This document shows, in pieces, positions 1 to 14,984 of a DNA stretch of 64,000 nt (position 1 is its first letter; every line of letters begins with the position of its first letter). The translations under genes were made by a program, and so were the position numbers. The notes under the pieces were generated by a model. It worked only from the letters and a program-made list of their open reading frames with translations, was not told the DNA's origin and searched no databases. Source of the DNA: Sympetrum striolatum (Eukaryota > Arthropoda > Insecta > Odonata > Libellulidae); the NCBI GenBank assembly GCA_947579665.1, contig OX388348.1:3596001-3660000 (forward strand), given 5' to 3'.

Positions 1-1950
1 GGTGTGATCGATCTATTAGTCGACCAAACCGTAGGCGGTGTATAGGTTATTATGCTTTTGTGCCTCGGATTTGTTGTCTATGAAGTTTAAATACGTTGTT
101 TTAATCTCGTTATGATGTAACTGTCCTTGTTATCGCGATCGAATGACTTTGGTGATATTGGCATGATTCTTAGCCTCATCAGTGATGAAATTACGCTTTG
201 ATCCGTGATGCTTTTATGTATCATGCCCTTGGCGTTTTACCTTGTGATTAAGTTTGTTTTTGTTATCGTACTTGTCACTCGAAATGCAGCCATGATGTAT
301 GCAATTAAATATTAATAAAGACCTGGACATCATCAGAATATCTCTTTAACCCTTTAAGACCTGACATTTTTTTTCCTTGAAAAATAGCTTCGTATATTTC
401 TTTGATATTACTGACTACCATTAGACATCTTAATAATAGATTTAAAATTATTTCATCAGTAATAGAGTCATTATGATATCCACACACTTGTGAGGGTTAG
501 GCATTATATGAGAAAAATGTTCTTCCGATACAAAAATTATATGTCGAGATATGTTGAACCCACGCTATCGTGAGGGTCAGGGCTTAAAGGGATAAATCAG
601 TCCTTAAAAATGATTTTTGATGCTATTAATTGTCTACTATTTTTAAAGATTCAAATAAAAAAAATCATTATTCGGAATTAATTTTTTTAATTGTCTCATG
701 TTAAAGCAATTGATAATTTCTGATTCTTCATTTTCTTTCCTTCTCTCATTCGCTCTTCTGCTCTTAGTATGGGGTTTCAACTTCACAACTAACCATTTAC
801 GCCTCTCATATTAATTCGTTTCCCTCTTTGTATTAATCCTCTCAGCTCATCTGATTCGAATCATCCTAATTAGTCTAGAGTTTAATCTCGGAATCCCAAC
901 TATCTGGGAGTCATAGGATTTGTGGGAATTATCGCTTTTTCATGAGTTCTTCGTAGTCTCCCATATTGAAATTCACAAATAAGTCAACGATTGAGTGTAC
1001 TTATTCCCAATTTATATTTGACCAATTATGCCTTGTTTCGGGGATTCTCTGTCGTTGGCGAATGATCTTAATGATTCTAATTCCTTATTACATGATTTTC
1101 TTAAATTGAAAGTTTGACTTCCGTGTATGCTAATTTGTAATATATCGTTATGAAAACAATATGCCGACATCTTTAATTTATCTTTGGTTTTTTGTTGCAA
1201 ATTTAAAGGTATCTTCTTTGCGGTTCGATCTCCGTCAATCCTGTTCATGTTCTTAATGAACCTTCTGATGCACGAGTGACGTCTGATGATGGCATACATT
1301 CCTCAGAGGATGCATTGAAAGTGTAACTCGCTATGTCATTGTACTAAACTTAGGTGGATGTTCTCTACTCATAGCTCATTGCACTCTGCACTTCTCATCT
1401 TGTACATTAAGCCTATTCCCTCGCTGTCGTCTAATGGTGGAAGGCACAAACCGGTCTCTGAGATGAATACTTAACAGAGACTTGCAGACATCTAACGCAA
1501 TTTTCACTTATAAGAGCGAATGTTCTCCTGTCACGCCCTCAAATTAAATCACAGTATCATGAGATTCGTCCGCCATTTGCTACGAAGAAGCTGCCACTTC
1601 GGCCCGTAATCCCAAAACCTTTTTCCTCTTCGCTTCGAGTCTCACAGCGTACGTAGAACTCATTGGAATTTCGCAATGGTTCAATCGACCTTTCAAACGT
1701 TCTCCAGAATGACAAGTTATTTTGGTGCTGGAGATGAAAATTTCTCCCAACTGATGCACAATCAGCTAGATACGGATGGACACGAAACTCACGAGAAGAT
1801 TTATAACAAATCTGTTTCTTTTTTCTCAGAATTTATCGCTCGTTCTCATTTCGCAATCCCATTCAAGTCACCCTTAATATGGAACTGTGAGACAGCTTCC
1901 TAGAATGAGATTCCATCTAATTAAATGCCTTCAGATACCTTTCAAATCAC
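1..1950. other. Noncoding stretch, no gene recognised
   Basis: The region is A+T-rich with short random open frames only; none shows a recognisable domain or a convincing pair of splice signals. I see no RNA gene and no clear repeat. It may be intergenic or intronic. Confidence 0.6.
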
Positions 1951-2152
1951 CGGCCGTGGTGGCCGAGTGGTTAGCGTGCTTGCACGTTATCGCTCCAACC
2001 CCACGGTCCCGAGTTTGAATCGGATTTTTCCCATTAGGGAATGGTCTTGTGTGATTGTTATTGTTAATTATCCACCGCTGTAAGACCTACACAATCCAGA
2101 AAATCGATGTTCGTGGGGTGTATGGAATAAATAAAATAATAAAAATAAAAAT
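1951..2152 (+). repeat. tRNA-derived SINE, copy 1
   Basis: The head reads like a tRNA gene: an A-box-like TGGCCGAGTGG near 1960 and a degenerate B-box (GGTCCCGAGTTTGAATC) near 2005. A body follows with ATTAGGGAATGGT, and the element ends in an A-rich (AATAA)n-type tail. The copy at 3751 shares the GGATTTTT...TTAGGGAATGGT body, which supports a mobile family rather than a real tRNA gene. The B-box is mutated, so this copy is probably inactive as a Pol III promoter. Confidence 0.7.
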
Positions 2153-3750
2153 AGATGTAGTCGGTAGCCAGTGATGAAACTATAGAGGATAGCCAACAAG
2201 TTAGTTACCGTATAGCGTATTGATTTTTATGAGAAGTTTCGGAAAATTTACATCTCACCGAAAAGAGTGAGAAGATTTTCATTTTACCAAATGTTGTGTC
2301 GAAATTTGGGTGTAGACTATGCAGTTCATTTTCTGGTCGACTAATGTTATCTCGAAGTAAAAAAAGAAACAATATAGTAAACAATACATTAAAATACAAT
2401 AAAAATTCATAAACATTAAAATAACATACAAACGTCTTTATTGGAAAAGATTTGGACTAACAAGTCCCATTTAACCTCTGTCTAACGCATATAAAAGCAG
2501 CATACCAGTAATATATACTGATTTTTGTCAAGCAATAGAGAGGAAATATCTAAAGAAAGAATGGTTTAATGACATTTTCAAAATGTATTTAAAGACAAAA
2601 TAACAGCTAGTATTCCTTTGCTCTGCTGTTTAGAGAAACCGACCTGTATGTTGGAGAAGCAAGTTCGAATCCTGGGTACGAGAGGCATTTGGTTTTTTCC
2701 TTAACATCAAACAAGGGAGCCATATGCTACTCATGACTTAGTCATTTATGTCGGGTTGCATTTACCTATTCTCCGATACCTATATATATATATATATTTA
2801 TATTTATATTTGTTTCTTTCTTTGATGCTGAGAAGGTGATAAAATTTGCCTAAGAAAGCGTGACCTGTAAAACCCAAGGGCAAAGAGAAGTGAAGAGATA
2901 ACATTTTAATTTCTTGAGGATGGAATCATCAAAATTAGGACAGGAGAACTAGAAGAACTTTAAATCTTTTTCTGCAGTTTCATTATTCTCTGAAAATTTC
3001 TGATTGGAATTCACATTTGTTAATCCCGGACGAGGATTGTCGAGATCGAATTTAAATGTGGATTGGAGATAAACAAAAAAATTAGTTTCCAAAAATTAAG
3101 GCGACTCAGAGGGAGATAAGTTCAAAATTTAGAAATGCGAATAAAATATTTTAAGGGATGATTTTGGTAAGAGCGAGGTAAATTAGGATGAATACGTTGA
3201 AGGGAAGATGGTTTTTCGATAAACTGGGTAATCTAACTTATGGAGACAGCAGAAACAGTTATGGATTGCCGTTTGGGAATTAAATCGCGATGGGAAACTT
3301 TTATCTCCCGATTTCCTCCCCTTATTGCTGCGGGATTTTTATCGATGGTATTGCAATCAGTGTCTCATGGACTCGTGCGCTGGGAATTCGAAGCTAGAAT
3401 TCCCTCAGCACAATCCACCGCTCGGAAATTTTATGAAATTTAGGTTCTTATCCGTACCTACTAAGTTGCGGAACCGTAATCTAGAGGACGTAGTCTTTGG
3501 AAGCTCGCAGCTGAGTCTCTCGTAGTTTGCTATTGCTGTAGATTATAGTCCTCATCTTCCCTCTTTATTTTGAAACTCTACACTTGAACAAAGTTCTTCC
3601 AGAACGAAATAGTTTGTTTAAATTTCTCGTGGACTTCTTACAAAACCCCTCAAAATAGTTCCACGCTCACTGCTCACATTTTTACTATAAAAATCAAGCG
3701 ATGATTAAGAAATGCTTATATTTTGATGTGATACATCGATGCCGTTTCTA
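2153..3750. other. Noncoding stretch with a short TA run
   Basis: Apart from a (TA)n run at 2781-2798 and a tRNA-like scrap at 2625-2705, nothing is supported here. The overlapping open frames at 3240-3525 have no recognisable domain. A short perfect hairpin (GGGAATTC, 7-nt loop, GAATTCCC) lies near 3378-3400. Confidence 0.5.
2625..2705 (+). repeat. Possible decayed tRNA-SINE fragment
   Basis: A B-box-like AGTTCGAATCCTGG at about 2661 is preceded by a weak A-box-like stretch and followed by a T-rich body (GGCATTTGGTTTTTTCC). It resembles the heads of the two SINEs nearby but does not align well with either body. It could be chance. Confidence 0.3.
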
Positions 3751-3908
3751 TCAGCTGCGGTGGCGAAGTGGTTACAATATTCTCCAATCTTCACGGGTTC
3801 GAATCCCGGCTAATCGGATTTTTTTTGGTTAGGGAATGGTAGTAAGTGTTTGTAAATAGTAATGCCTTATGAAATGGATCTACGATATTTGTGATCCTAT
3901 CCATTGAT
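3751..3908 (+). repeat. tRNA-derived SINE, copy 2
   Basis: An A-box-like GGTGGCGAAGTGG at about 3759 and a perfect B-box (GGGTTCGAATCCCGG) at about 3795 are followed by TCGGATTTTTTTTGG and TTAGGGAATGGT. These match the body of the SINE at 1951. The T-arm stem and loop are intact. The region between the two boxes does not form a normal anticodon arm, so I call it a SINE and not a tRNA gene. Confidence 0.7.
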
Positions 3909-5151
3909 GAATTTATGATTATAATTAATATCCAAAGCCTTTCGCTTAGTTTTAGAGTAGCGTCTCTGATACGGTTGCTTCTGTATTTTTCTGCAGAATT
4001 TCCGTGTTAATTCCTTTAATGTTTAAGGGGCGGATTTTATTACAAATTATTTTAGTTAGAAAAATACACCAAAGTCAACAGTAAAGAGATATTAGTTATC
4101 AGAATTGAATGTTTACGGAATCCCTGCCTGAAGTTAATCATAACAACTGCATTTTGTAAATACAATTTATTAGTTTCTTAAATTGTTTTTCATTATCATT
4201 TTATCTCTTTTAACTCGGAGGCAAATTCAGGAAATATCTAGTCACGAAACGGAATACTAAGAAAATTAGTTGCAGTAAGGATTAAGTAAAATATTTTTCT
4301 TTTAGATTTGCTCATACACGCACCGGAATCCAGAAATGTATAGATGCAGTAGAATATCATTTCGATCGACTTCGGTGAATCGGCGGTAATGGCAAGGAAT
4401 CTATCGGGACCTTTCGGGAGTTTGAAACATCGTCGTGAAGAATGGAGTTTTCGAACGGAAAGAAGACGTCGTTGTTTTAAGTATTAAAATTTGACCCTAT
4501 TCCGGAATGGGAGTCGCTCTTTGAGCTATAAATATTTCCTGAGGGTCTTCCTCACGCGGAGTCGCTGTATCAAAGTGCCACGTCATTTATTCCCCCGTGA
4601 AAATGTTTCGCAGCTGAGAATATCGACTTGCAACTTAAAGGGGGAACTCGCCGACTCATATCCACGGCTCAGATCAGACTAGATAGATACGAACCAGAAT
4701 TCCCTTCTCCTTTGATGCAAACTTGGGAGGCCCGAATCTTGTGCCGATAATCACGAATATGCGGATCGGAAGGAACTTTCTTACGAGTCAAGAACGAGTT
4801 CTTCAACACCATATTATTTTATAGTAAATCCAGAGACGGCTCATATACAAGGCGTTGACCCCATATATAATTATATCTTTGGCTTCAATCAATATTTTGT
4901 GTCACTTTCTTAGTTGCGTATTTGGATGAGACTGTCGATTAGTGTAAGTGTAAAAATGTGACGGTAGCTTATATTTGTTTTCATGTATGCATTATTTTAC
5001 CTTCATTTAAAAACTATCTTAATTTTTTAGGAACATTAACCATTTTGTCTTTCATAAAGTGCATACGAAGGTATAAACTGAAACGAAATGGAAATAATAT
5101 AAAAGTGATGGTAACTATTGAGATGAGCTAGAATTGAACACACACATGAAC
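3909..5151. other. Noncoding stretch, no gene recognised
   Basis: This is A+T-rich with a slightly G+C-richer pocket around 4340-4700. The 63-codon frame there has no recognisable domain. No repeat or RNA gene seen. Confidence 0.5.
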
Positions 5152-5470
5152 GGGTCAAATGGTGGTGCCAGGATCACTAGAAACGGGGGTAGCGAGACAG
5201 AAATAGCGAATAGAGCATTCCATCGGATAAACAGTCGAAGGCAGTAAATAATACAAGCTTGGATAATCGGTTCATAAAAACCTACATATGAATTGTCCTT
5301 TTGTATGGCTGTGAAACACGGATACCAAGAGAGAAGCAGCAGCAAGAAAGAACATTTGAACTGATGGATACGTTGTCCTCTAGAAGAAGGATAAAAGTTC
5401 ATTAAAAAGATCGGGTAATTAATGAGGAAATAATTCAAAGACTAAATGAAAAGAAAAATTCTGGAAATTC
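5152..5470 (+). pseudogene. Decayed RTE-like non-LTR reverse transcriptase, C-terminal fragment
   Basis: Read in three forward frames, the stretch encodes in order ITRNGGSETEIANR, then RFIKTYI with a stop and IVLLYGCETR, then DRVINEEIIQRL. In RTE-type and related non-LTR elements these blocks (the SETEI..R segment, the LLYGCETW segment and the DR.TNEEVL segment) form the region just C-terminal to the reverse transcriptase palm. The order and spacing fit that family. Stops and frameshifts separate the blocks and the catalytic RT motifs are absent, so it is an old dead fragment. No target duplication or tail is visible. Confidence 0.6.
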
Positions 5471-8400
5471 AAATGAAAAGATAAGAAAACTGAACTAGGA
5501 ATTTCCTAGTTAAATTCTTAGAGGTGGTTGGTGGTGTGTGTTTAAGTTAGGAATTATAAAGGCATAAGCCGAGTACTTGGAAACAGGACGGCTTTGAGAG
5601 TTGCTCAGTGTAAGGGTAATTTATGATGATAATTTATTCCAAAACTTTTGGTATTACAAAGTTAAAATTCATTATTTGGATTTGTTAAAATGGTTTAACT
5701 TCCTCAAATTCAGTATGATATCAACGAAGATATTTTCTAATATATATTTAATACTAAAAGGTACGACGATAAATTTGCGACGGTCATAACGATGATATGC
5801 GTGGGCAAGAAGACCTAGGATTTATTTATTCCGAAGAACCATATTCTAAATTCTGAATCAAAGTACAGTTCCATAAAACTGATCAAGTGTCTCAGATATC
5901 CTTACTTTATCAAATTCACTCTTGTTTACGGTTTAGGTAAGTATTTTACAATCATATTTATAAAAGAGTATTTATACATGAAAAATAAATTCAATCTCGC
6001 CCGAATGAAGAAGAATTACTATTAATATCATAAAAGCTGCGAGCTAATACTAATGCGTTAAAACTCAACTGAAGAGATGGTAACTTTGTGGAGTTTCATG
6101 ATCAAAGTATAACAGGAATCACATTTTCACCCGGAAACTAGATACTGTTTTAATAGAACTACTAAAATCCAAAGAGATTAAAATGACGATTACTGAACAT
6201 GACGCTCATGCGTCGAAACTAGTGCCCAATTCATTATCTGTGGATTTTAGTAGAGTTACATTAAACCAGTAACTAGTTTCCTGGTACAAGCTGCTTCCTG
6301 GGCTTATCTTGAATTCTAATACAATTCTGTGCTTTCTATTCCTTAATGCGCACATGAATAAGCGTATATTATTTTTATAAGAAAGATTTTCTTTTCGATC
6401 GACTCAAGATCGGCTATTTTTTATTTAGTTTTAATGCTTGGTGTCAAATTTCGATAGCCAGTTACCGCCCTAACAAAAAATATTTTCGAGAAGAATAATT
6501 TAATGAAAATTACCTGTCAACCCTTGAGAATCGCGGTCCGCACTATTTTATTTATAAAAGTAAGGTTTGATTCATAAATAGTCATAAGATTGGTAAATGT
6601 TTTATTTATAGTCAGATCGTTCGATATGTAACACTGCCTTTTGCGTATAAGGTAGCCTTTGATTTTCCGCTATCAGTCTGCTGCCGAATTCCGAAATGGC
6701 GCGGTGTTGGCAATACGTACCTGAATAATTTAAATGCATAGTCACGTCGTAAAGGGAGAACAATTACCATAAAGCTCCGAACAACATTTTGCTTCCTCGT
6801 GGAAACTGTGTTAGGAGAGGAGTCATGAAACAGACTATATACTCGGGTAAGGGCTCGTAGGAAAGTTTCCTTCCGGAGTGCATTGCTTGATAGAGAAAAG
6901 TGTTCCGCTGTTCAAAACCTCCACAAAATAGTTCGCTACTCTTTGGATGGCAGAAGGGCGTCTCTCGATAATCCAAAGACTACGCTCAAGTACGGAGGAC
7001 GCCCCTGAAGGGGTCAGGAAATACCGAGAGTCAGGAAGAAAATTCACCGCTTACCTAAAACAAAGTGTTGCAAATATGCTAGTAGAATCGTAAGCTGTTT
7101 CGTGAAGCTGTGGTATAATTTTAAAACTGTGGGATAAATTCTATTTTATAAGATTAAACCTCAACGGAAAGAATTTGAGCTTTTATGAAATTAGCAGATT
7201 TGGTAGCCGAAGAATTTTTTCACTAATATTCTTAGGTTTAATTCACTCACCCAATTTCAGCCTATTAAGGCGTCTATTGAAAGTAGTCAATGTTTTCCTT
7301 TATGTCGTTAATTCTCATTTGTATCATTTACTAAATCAGCCATCCATTCACACCTCACAGACCACTAAACTCACAATTTTGAATTCCGCGGATCATTAAC
7401 TTGAAGTTATTTAAAGGTAAAAACACATATTAAATAATTGTCATAATAGTTCAATTTTATGAAAATTAAAATTTATATGGCCATTAGTTTATCCTGTGAT
7501 TGTGACTAGAAGTGGGTGCTCATAATAAAAATAAAGAACGTAATAAAAGTTGAATGCCAACATTTCTACATGAACAATTATTGGTCCGCGCATCACAGGC
7601 TTACGGCCGCTGGACCAGATAATGCGTTCCGTGTGATCTTTGAAAAGGTTTAATCTATTTTGACTTGTGAAATTATCAGCAATATCCCTATCAATTTTTT
7701 TCCATCATGATTGCACTCATTACTTTTTTACTTTATGCTTAGACTAAGATATTGACCACCTGATCTATTAAATTTTTATTCTATAGTAAAAAAATGTTGC
7801 CATATCAGTAAATCTTTGTTTTCTCTATCAGGCTTGAATTTTATATTAAAATTTATCTAAGATATGGAATTTCCGTATTGCTTCTGCTGAAAATGATGTC
7901 AATAACTATCGTTTCATTTTTCGTTATAAATTGCGCATAACTAGAAAAATAGGACTTAATAACATAATATACTCTTTTAAAGAGAAAATTGGAAATAAAT
8001 CCGTTTACGTTGAAAAAATGTTCAAATGACTCTGTGCCCTGATTTCTCGTTAAGGAAATAAAATTTTATTTTGAAGTCCCTTTTTATATATCATGATATT
8101 TTACCCCTACATTTTCTTTTACGACCAGCCGATCAAGATCAGAACGATTTTTCTGGTCTATCGATTATCAACCAATCTTGAGGTAGGTCTTGAAATTTAT
8201 GACCCATGCCCTTGTATTAAATCTACCGATATTTGACCCACTTTAGCAAGTTGTAAAAGTTTCTTCCAATGTGTCTTTTATCCTACATTCCGCTATATCC
8301 TCTCATTTAGTGTGCGTGAGTAGTCTTCCGTTGTTGAGGTATGCAAAAACTACTGCATCAGTTCCTTAGTATTTTGGTTGACTAATTAATGTTTTGTTAA

Positions 8401-11400
8401 TATCCAATCTTTCTAAAATCCCTCATACATAGAAATTCCTTGGATTTCTGTTTCATTTAAATTTATCGAACATATTCTTTGAATTTTGCAGCATTTACTA
8501 ATACTATTTCAGTAGAAGTAGTCATATATCTGGTGTCCGTTTAATCAAAGTTTTCTTCCTATAAGTCATTTAATAATTTAGTATCAACAACTTAGTGATT
8601 GCAGTAATGAACTATGATGACTTGCTTATTGAACTGTATATTTATGCACAATTTACTATAATCTTGTATAATAGAAATCATTATGTTCAAATTCAATCTA
8701 ATATTACTTACATTTTAAATAGCTCTACAGAGTTATCTACATTTGTATAAATGTGACAAAATTTCATCTGAAACTAACATATTTGCAGGGGTTCTAATCA
8801 AGTTTTCATTAATTTTTATAATGGTAAAGATGTGTTTCATTCAATCTAAGACGTTTTGAATATGTATAACGTACAAATGATACTGAAAATGAAATACATT
8901 GATGTTAAGATTATAGATAATTTAATTTACTATTTATATTTACTTAAGGATTATGAGATTGTTAGTTTTGTTATTTCCATCATCATTCTATATTATATGA
9001 AATTTTACCTTGAGTTTGGTTTATAGATGTCATAGTCTTAAAATATTTCGCAAAGCAACTGTGAATATCAAACGGTATAGAGCTATTATTTTTGTTTTAG
9101 AGCTTTCAGCCAATGGTTCGTTAAATAAGTTATCATGCAGGAGATTTCGACTGATTACATGTGATGAGATACCTCATAAAGCAGGTTTAGGTCTGAGACT
9201 GTTAGGATGGCGGTGTTTCTTTGTGAGTGGATTGCATCCTCCGCTTCCATTGAACGTGTTCACATCATTACTGGAGGGATCCCTTTCCGCTGCTTTTTAG
9301 TCCCATGCGAGCACCAATTGATGACCAATGCTTTCCTCACCTCTGCTTCGGTGTTACACAATACAACGGTTAGTTTCGATTGGTTTCCAAAGCGAAATTG
9401 CGATTTTCTTTAAAGGGGAAATCTCACGTCCTATATTAGGTTTAAGCCTTGTTTAGGTTTGTGATTTATTAGTAAAATCTTTATTAATTCCCATGAAATG
9501 TTATCTTACTATTCCAAAATCCGCGCGTTTGAAATGAATTAATCCAGAATCAACAATTGAGAGATATTACGTAAGATGTTATCGTTTGATAATAAAATAG
9601 ACATAACATACTTATTCTACAAATACATCTAATCAAAACTGTTTGAGGCTAGATTACTTGTTGGGCATTAATGAATTAATTTTTGGCGTAAGTTTTCATT
9701 TTCCATTCGTAGATTTCGGTTTTAACGGAATTACTCGTCGAAAATTTTGATAAGTAACATTATATAGTGAATTCGAGCAATGATATCTTAAGGACAAGTA
9801 GATGATAATTGGATAGTGTTGGTCACATGGTGGGTTAATTTGTGTGAAAGCAATACTTTTAAAAGAGAAAGAAAGTGGAGTATTTCCGTGCCTATAAAGC
9901 GCACTATTACCATAATATGATTTAAATCTTATGGGAGGAAGGTAAGATTTATTTCCATACCTAGGAACAGCAATAAACGCTTTGGAAATCTTAAGAAAAC
10001 AAAAGAATTCTAAATTCAACCTTTCAGTTTTTTTTTAAGCAAGTGATACGTTTTATAGCGGTAATATTATTGAATTTATTTCAAGTAATGATAAAGATAC
10101 TGTTCTTGAACTTTTAATCAACAGTGCTGGATAATTGTGAGACTGTCTTCAATTTTTAGTGATTTCTTGATGATGGAGACTTATTGATGAGGAGTTACAA
10201 TGGAGGAGATGTAAAATCTACTCAAATATGTAGAATTAGGCAGTGAAATTTTTATAAAGAGACGGAGTCATGATCTTAGACACGAATTAGGACTACAACG
10301 ATGATTTATTATGAAATGGTTGTTGATGTTAATATCTTAACGATACCATTTCGTTGAAAATTAGTATGTTTATGTATTATTTAATAACTTCGTTGTTATA
10401 TTTCAGAAATTTTTAACGAAAAGTCCACTTGAAATCTATTGAGTTGGTCTGGAAATTACGATATTCAGTAATCTACTTTAAATAGGAATATTTAACAAAA
10501 ATGAAGAAAGTTAACAGTTAAGACATTTATGAAAACGTAATAAGCTAACAATCTAAGTTTATGAAATGATTAATTCATATCGTACCATTAGTGGAATATG
10601 AAACGGAATGTCTAATGTATGATACGAGCTAAGGCTGCATGTAGCTTAAATATGTAACACTTAACTATCTGTAATTAACACTAATCTCTTATTACGCATC
10701 CAGAATATTACTTGGGAAGTATCGTTGCATCTACCTTCAATTTAAGTGGACATCTTTGCTTGCTTCCGAGGCAGTCATTGCGCCAAAATTTCAAATCGTC
10801 ACGTTTCGTCATCGCAGTAAAACACGTTATCCGAAAACAGTTTGGATTTCATGGCCTATTCAGTACTTGCCTCCACTTCAAAACAGGGAGACGTAACAAA
10901 GCAAAACCGTTTAAAACACAGACTCGGCGATAGAAATTTCATCGGATTCCGACGGAGCTATTATTGGAAAACTGGACGACCCTCATCCAAAAGCTATAAG
11001 TGATGTTTCGTTTGTGGGACGGAGGTTAAAATCACATTCCGCTCCACACGCTCATAAAACGAGGCATAGATTATCCTCGTAAACGGTTATCAGAGGAATT
11101 ATTGATAGTTTAAGGGAAGTGCCACGACTTGAATCAACGCGAGGCTGACCTCCGGCAGAGCGGAAAATCAGAGTTAACAAAGTGGTCGCCGAAGCATAAG
11201 GAGGGGCGCAGACAGCTTCAATTCCTCGTCAACTTCCGCTCCAAATGGCAACAGATCGCGGGAATTTGGCGGACAACTCCGGCGAAAAAGCATGCTCTCG
11301 GTGCATGATTCCTAGGGATAACTCAGTGGACTGTTGCTTAAAGAGGGGATTTCAAACCGTTCAGATGTTACTCTGAATTGGATCGTGATTTCGAGGATAG

Positions 11401-14400
11401 GATTACAATGGCTGACGTGACAAATTATTAACATCAGAAATACTCCTGTGATGATAACATTTCAGTTGTATTTTAACATACCAATGAACTTTGTTTCTAC
11501 CCTCCGATTTGCACGTCATTCTTTTCAAAACCTTTAGTTAGAAAACCAGGAAACACTTCCGCAGTACGTTCTCTTTCTCTTTGAGGCATTAGCGAATAGA
11601 TTTTAATATTTCCTGAATGGGCTAATGTAGGGCTATATTTTACTCTTCCCTTCCGAAAAGACTATTAACTCCTCACCTCTTATTTCCACCGATAAACATC
11701 TATCTTTCATAAATTTCATGGTTTCTCAAACTGTTTTATTACAAAATCTTCGCACTTCCATACTTAAAATTATTTTCTCTATGACAATAATTTACGTCGA
11801 AAAGGCGTTGACCTACAAAAGTACAGGAAACGGATGGAAGAACAATTGAAAATAATCTAAGCCTGTAGGGTACGCTTTGAAAATTTGATGACTTTCTCTT
11901 GGTCCTCATGTACACACAGCCTACTCTGGACGAGTTTTGCCTTCAGTATTTCGGGGTCGGAGAATACATCAAAGAACATTCCGGAATATTAACGCCTGCA
12001 AGAAGTCACGGCTGGATTGATTTTCACGGGGTTCCTGTTTATTCTCATACTAAGTTTACATCCTTAGTCCTTTGCACTTGTTGTGTGGAGCTGTGCAGTC
12101 ACTTTATTCTGAAGGGAAGACATTATTGTATTTACTTACCCTAATTTTGCTTTTGCGAAGTTTACAGCGATGCGTATCGTAAGTATTTGCTGAATTTTTT
12201 GCCATATACTTATCTAACATAACGTAAAAAAACAGTTGGAGAAGGATATCTTAAGGATATTTCCGAGAGAATAATAAAAGTAATGTTATCGAGGAAAGAT
12301 CGATGCTGCCTTGCATGCTCTACGGATTATATCGAACCAAAATGTTTGTAAATAATGGAATGTATGCTATGATTAGTAGTCTAGATCAAGTATTTCAGCT
12401 GTACTCCATTTTGTGTCTGCGCCAGAGAGTTGGGGCATGCGAGGAAGTTTAGTAAGATAAATTGATAAAGTCCGGACGTGCTTGGGTGCAGTATAGAATA
12501 ACTTTGTGTTAGTTTTTAGTGGGTGGAACTCTCCAGTAAACTTTGGTACTATTAACATGCAATGCTTAAGATTAAAGTATACTGACTGCTGATGCATCTT
12601 TCGAAAGACCAAGTTACACACTCAACATCATGGAAAAAGAATTTTCAAATTAATTTTTGTTTTAATACGAAGACTACGCTCAAAGCCGTGTATCAAAGTT
12701 AGGATTTGGGCGACTTAAGTTAATAAAAATACTTGCAATACATTCACGAAAATGTCAGGTTCACTTGTTTTGTATATACCTATGCTAAAGTAATGTTGCC
12801 AAAACCTTACCTCATCCGCACGGTATACTCAGAATTCATACTCTACATACTAGTAAGGAGGTATGGAAAATTTAAAAGTACTTAATTATCGAGAAATAAT
12901 CGATGGAAATTGAATCTAAAACTGGTGACTTCCACAAAAAACACAAATTAACCAGAATGTTTTAACATGTCTTTTACAATTTAGTTAAATTATCCGTAAA
13001 TATTCCAAATATTGGGACAGGAAGAACTTGGAATAAATGTGGGGCACCAGATTGGCTTGAAAAAAAAAACATGGCGGTGATCCGGCCGCTTCTTCACTGG
13101 AGGGTGTGAATTCTTTAGGGAAAAGAGATCCCACATGCAAGAGGAAAGGTTTTAACATCCAAGATACACTTTACGTAACTCCCTCAGCGGGAAATTTAAA
13201 AAAATCTAATTTTGGAAAGCATTGTGAGTTTGAAGGAGATCCTACGCCATGTTGTAACACACCGTAGATGCTCATTTCGGAATGTTACGCTGCATCTCTA
13301 TCGAATTCCAAGCGAAGAAAAAAAATATCCTGGATGCTATATTGGTATTTTCAAGAGTATAAGTATCAGCAGAATTTGAAAGATCTTTTAGTATTTGTAT
13401 AGTTTATAACTTACTCAAGCTGTTTGTTGAGAGAAATATTCGTAAAGGTAGAGTTAGGTTTATACAAGTACAGAATCAACACGGTCACGCGGATTCATTA
13501 TTAATCTATAAGCATCGAATATTCGAAAGTTAGAATTATTTTATCAGGATTCATTTTTAACTGAACAGCTTTGATATTTGAATCCTATATTATTGATAGG
13601 CTTTACGAATTATATTTCTTACGTTTAAACTCTCGGTGAACTGCGCTTTTTGTAACGCAATTTAGAAAAATAACGAAAAAGAAAACTCTCTGTCATTTTA
13701 TTTACTTTTCAATTTTACCACTGCTATTTGTATCCACGAATACATTTTATAGAAAATAGAAATAACCAATACAGGAAAAAAGTACAACAAAGTCAATGTC
13801 AAGCTAAGACCAAAATAGTGGATTTAAGTTAAAAATCATTTAAGGATGCTTATTTCGGCTTATAATTATTTACACCTCCCGTATTTTTTAGCTTGAGAAA
13901 AGATGTTCAAAGAGCTAAAAATATCTCAGTAAATGTGAATCAAAAGTACAATTTACTTTCTTCTAATATAAATTAAAAACTGAGCAAATATTGGAGAGCT
14001 TTTGTTCGAGGTAATTATTAGTTTTACCGCTTATCAATCGAGTTTATTTATGTACAAAGGGATTATTATCTTTCACGTTTCGCAAAAAGCAGCCAAATTT
14101 TGACCTCTTCCACTTCCACTATCTCGCCATGAAGATTTGCTAGAATCTTCCAGTAGAAGTATACGAGGCTCGTATATCGATGGCTCGTTTTGGAATTGGA
14201 AAAGGAATACATCCTGTGCAACCCCGGGGTTGAATATCCTTAAAGAAATTCATGAAAAATCGGGGAAAAATGAAATTTCCCACAAAACAATCGGTTTGCG
14301 GCACATTATTTCAAAACTCCTTGCCAAAACTTCGGTAACGAATATTACTATTGCAATATTCTTTTGTGCATACAATTTAATTATTCGTATCAATGAGAAT

Positions 14401-14984
14401 TTCAGTCGGTCATTGGAGTGCATAACAATAATCTGTTTAATTCTTGGGCTTTTATTTTGAGAAGAAATTTTCACGTTAATTATCCTCAATTTACATGCTT
14501 TTATTTTTAGATAACGTAATACTTCAATTGATTCTGGCGCGACTTTGTGGTAGGAATATGAAGCAGAAAAAATTATTATAAAGATAATGTTATATTATGA
14601 TGATTGAATACACCGTGTATACCCGTAATCCGAGTATCTTTTCATGCTGCAAAAGCCCCCTCTGCTTATAGTCAGGGTCCCACTTATTTGTTCTTCGGTG
14701 AAAAAGGTCTGCCATAGCCTGAAAACGTTTTGTAACAGCTCATCACTGGCACAATTAACAATTCTTTTAACATTTTACCTATTGACGGCTCAATCACTGT
14801 AATTTTATTAGTATCTATTTTTATTTTGAGATTTACCAGTGGCTGCACTTCCCACCCTAGGCTTATACTCAGATTTACCTGTTTTTTTATAAAATTAGAC
14901 GTCTGCTTATTATTATTATTACTATTATAAAATACTACTAGTGGACTAATCGTCTGGTGGCAACACATATACATATATTACAAA
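5471..14984. other. Long noncoding stretch, no gene recognised
   Basis: About 9.5 kb of mostly A+T-rich sequence. Slightly G+C-richer pockets occur near 9170-9420 and 10720-11400, with open frames of 68-96 codons, but these have no recognisable domain and often overlap frames on the other strand. No RNA gene, LTR or terminal inverted repeat was found. It could be intergenic or intronic. Confidence 0.5.

Noticed and set aside
1951..3908. Two tRNA genes
   Set aside because: The D- and T-arm signals are present but no normal anticodon arm or acceptor stem forms, and both share a downstream body, which marks SINEs.
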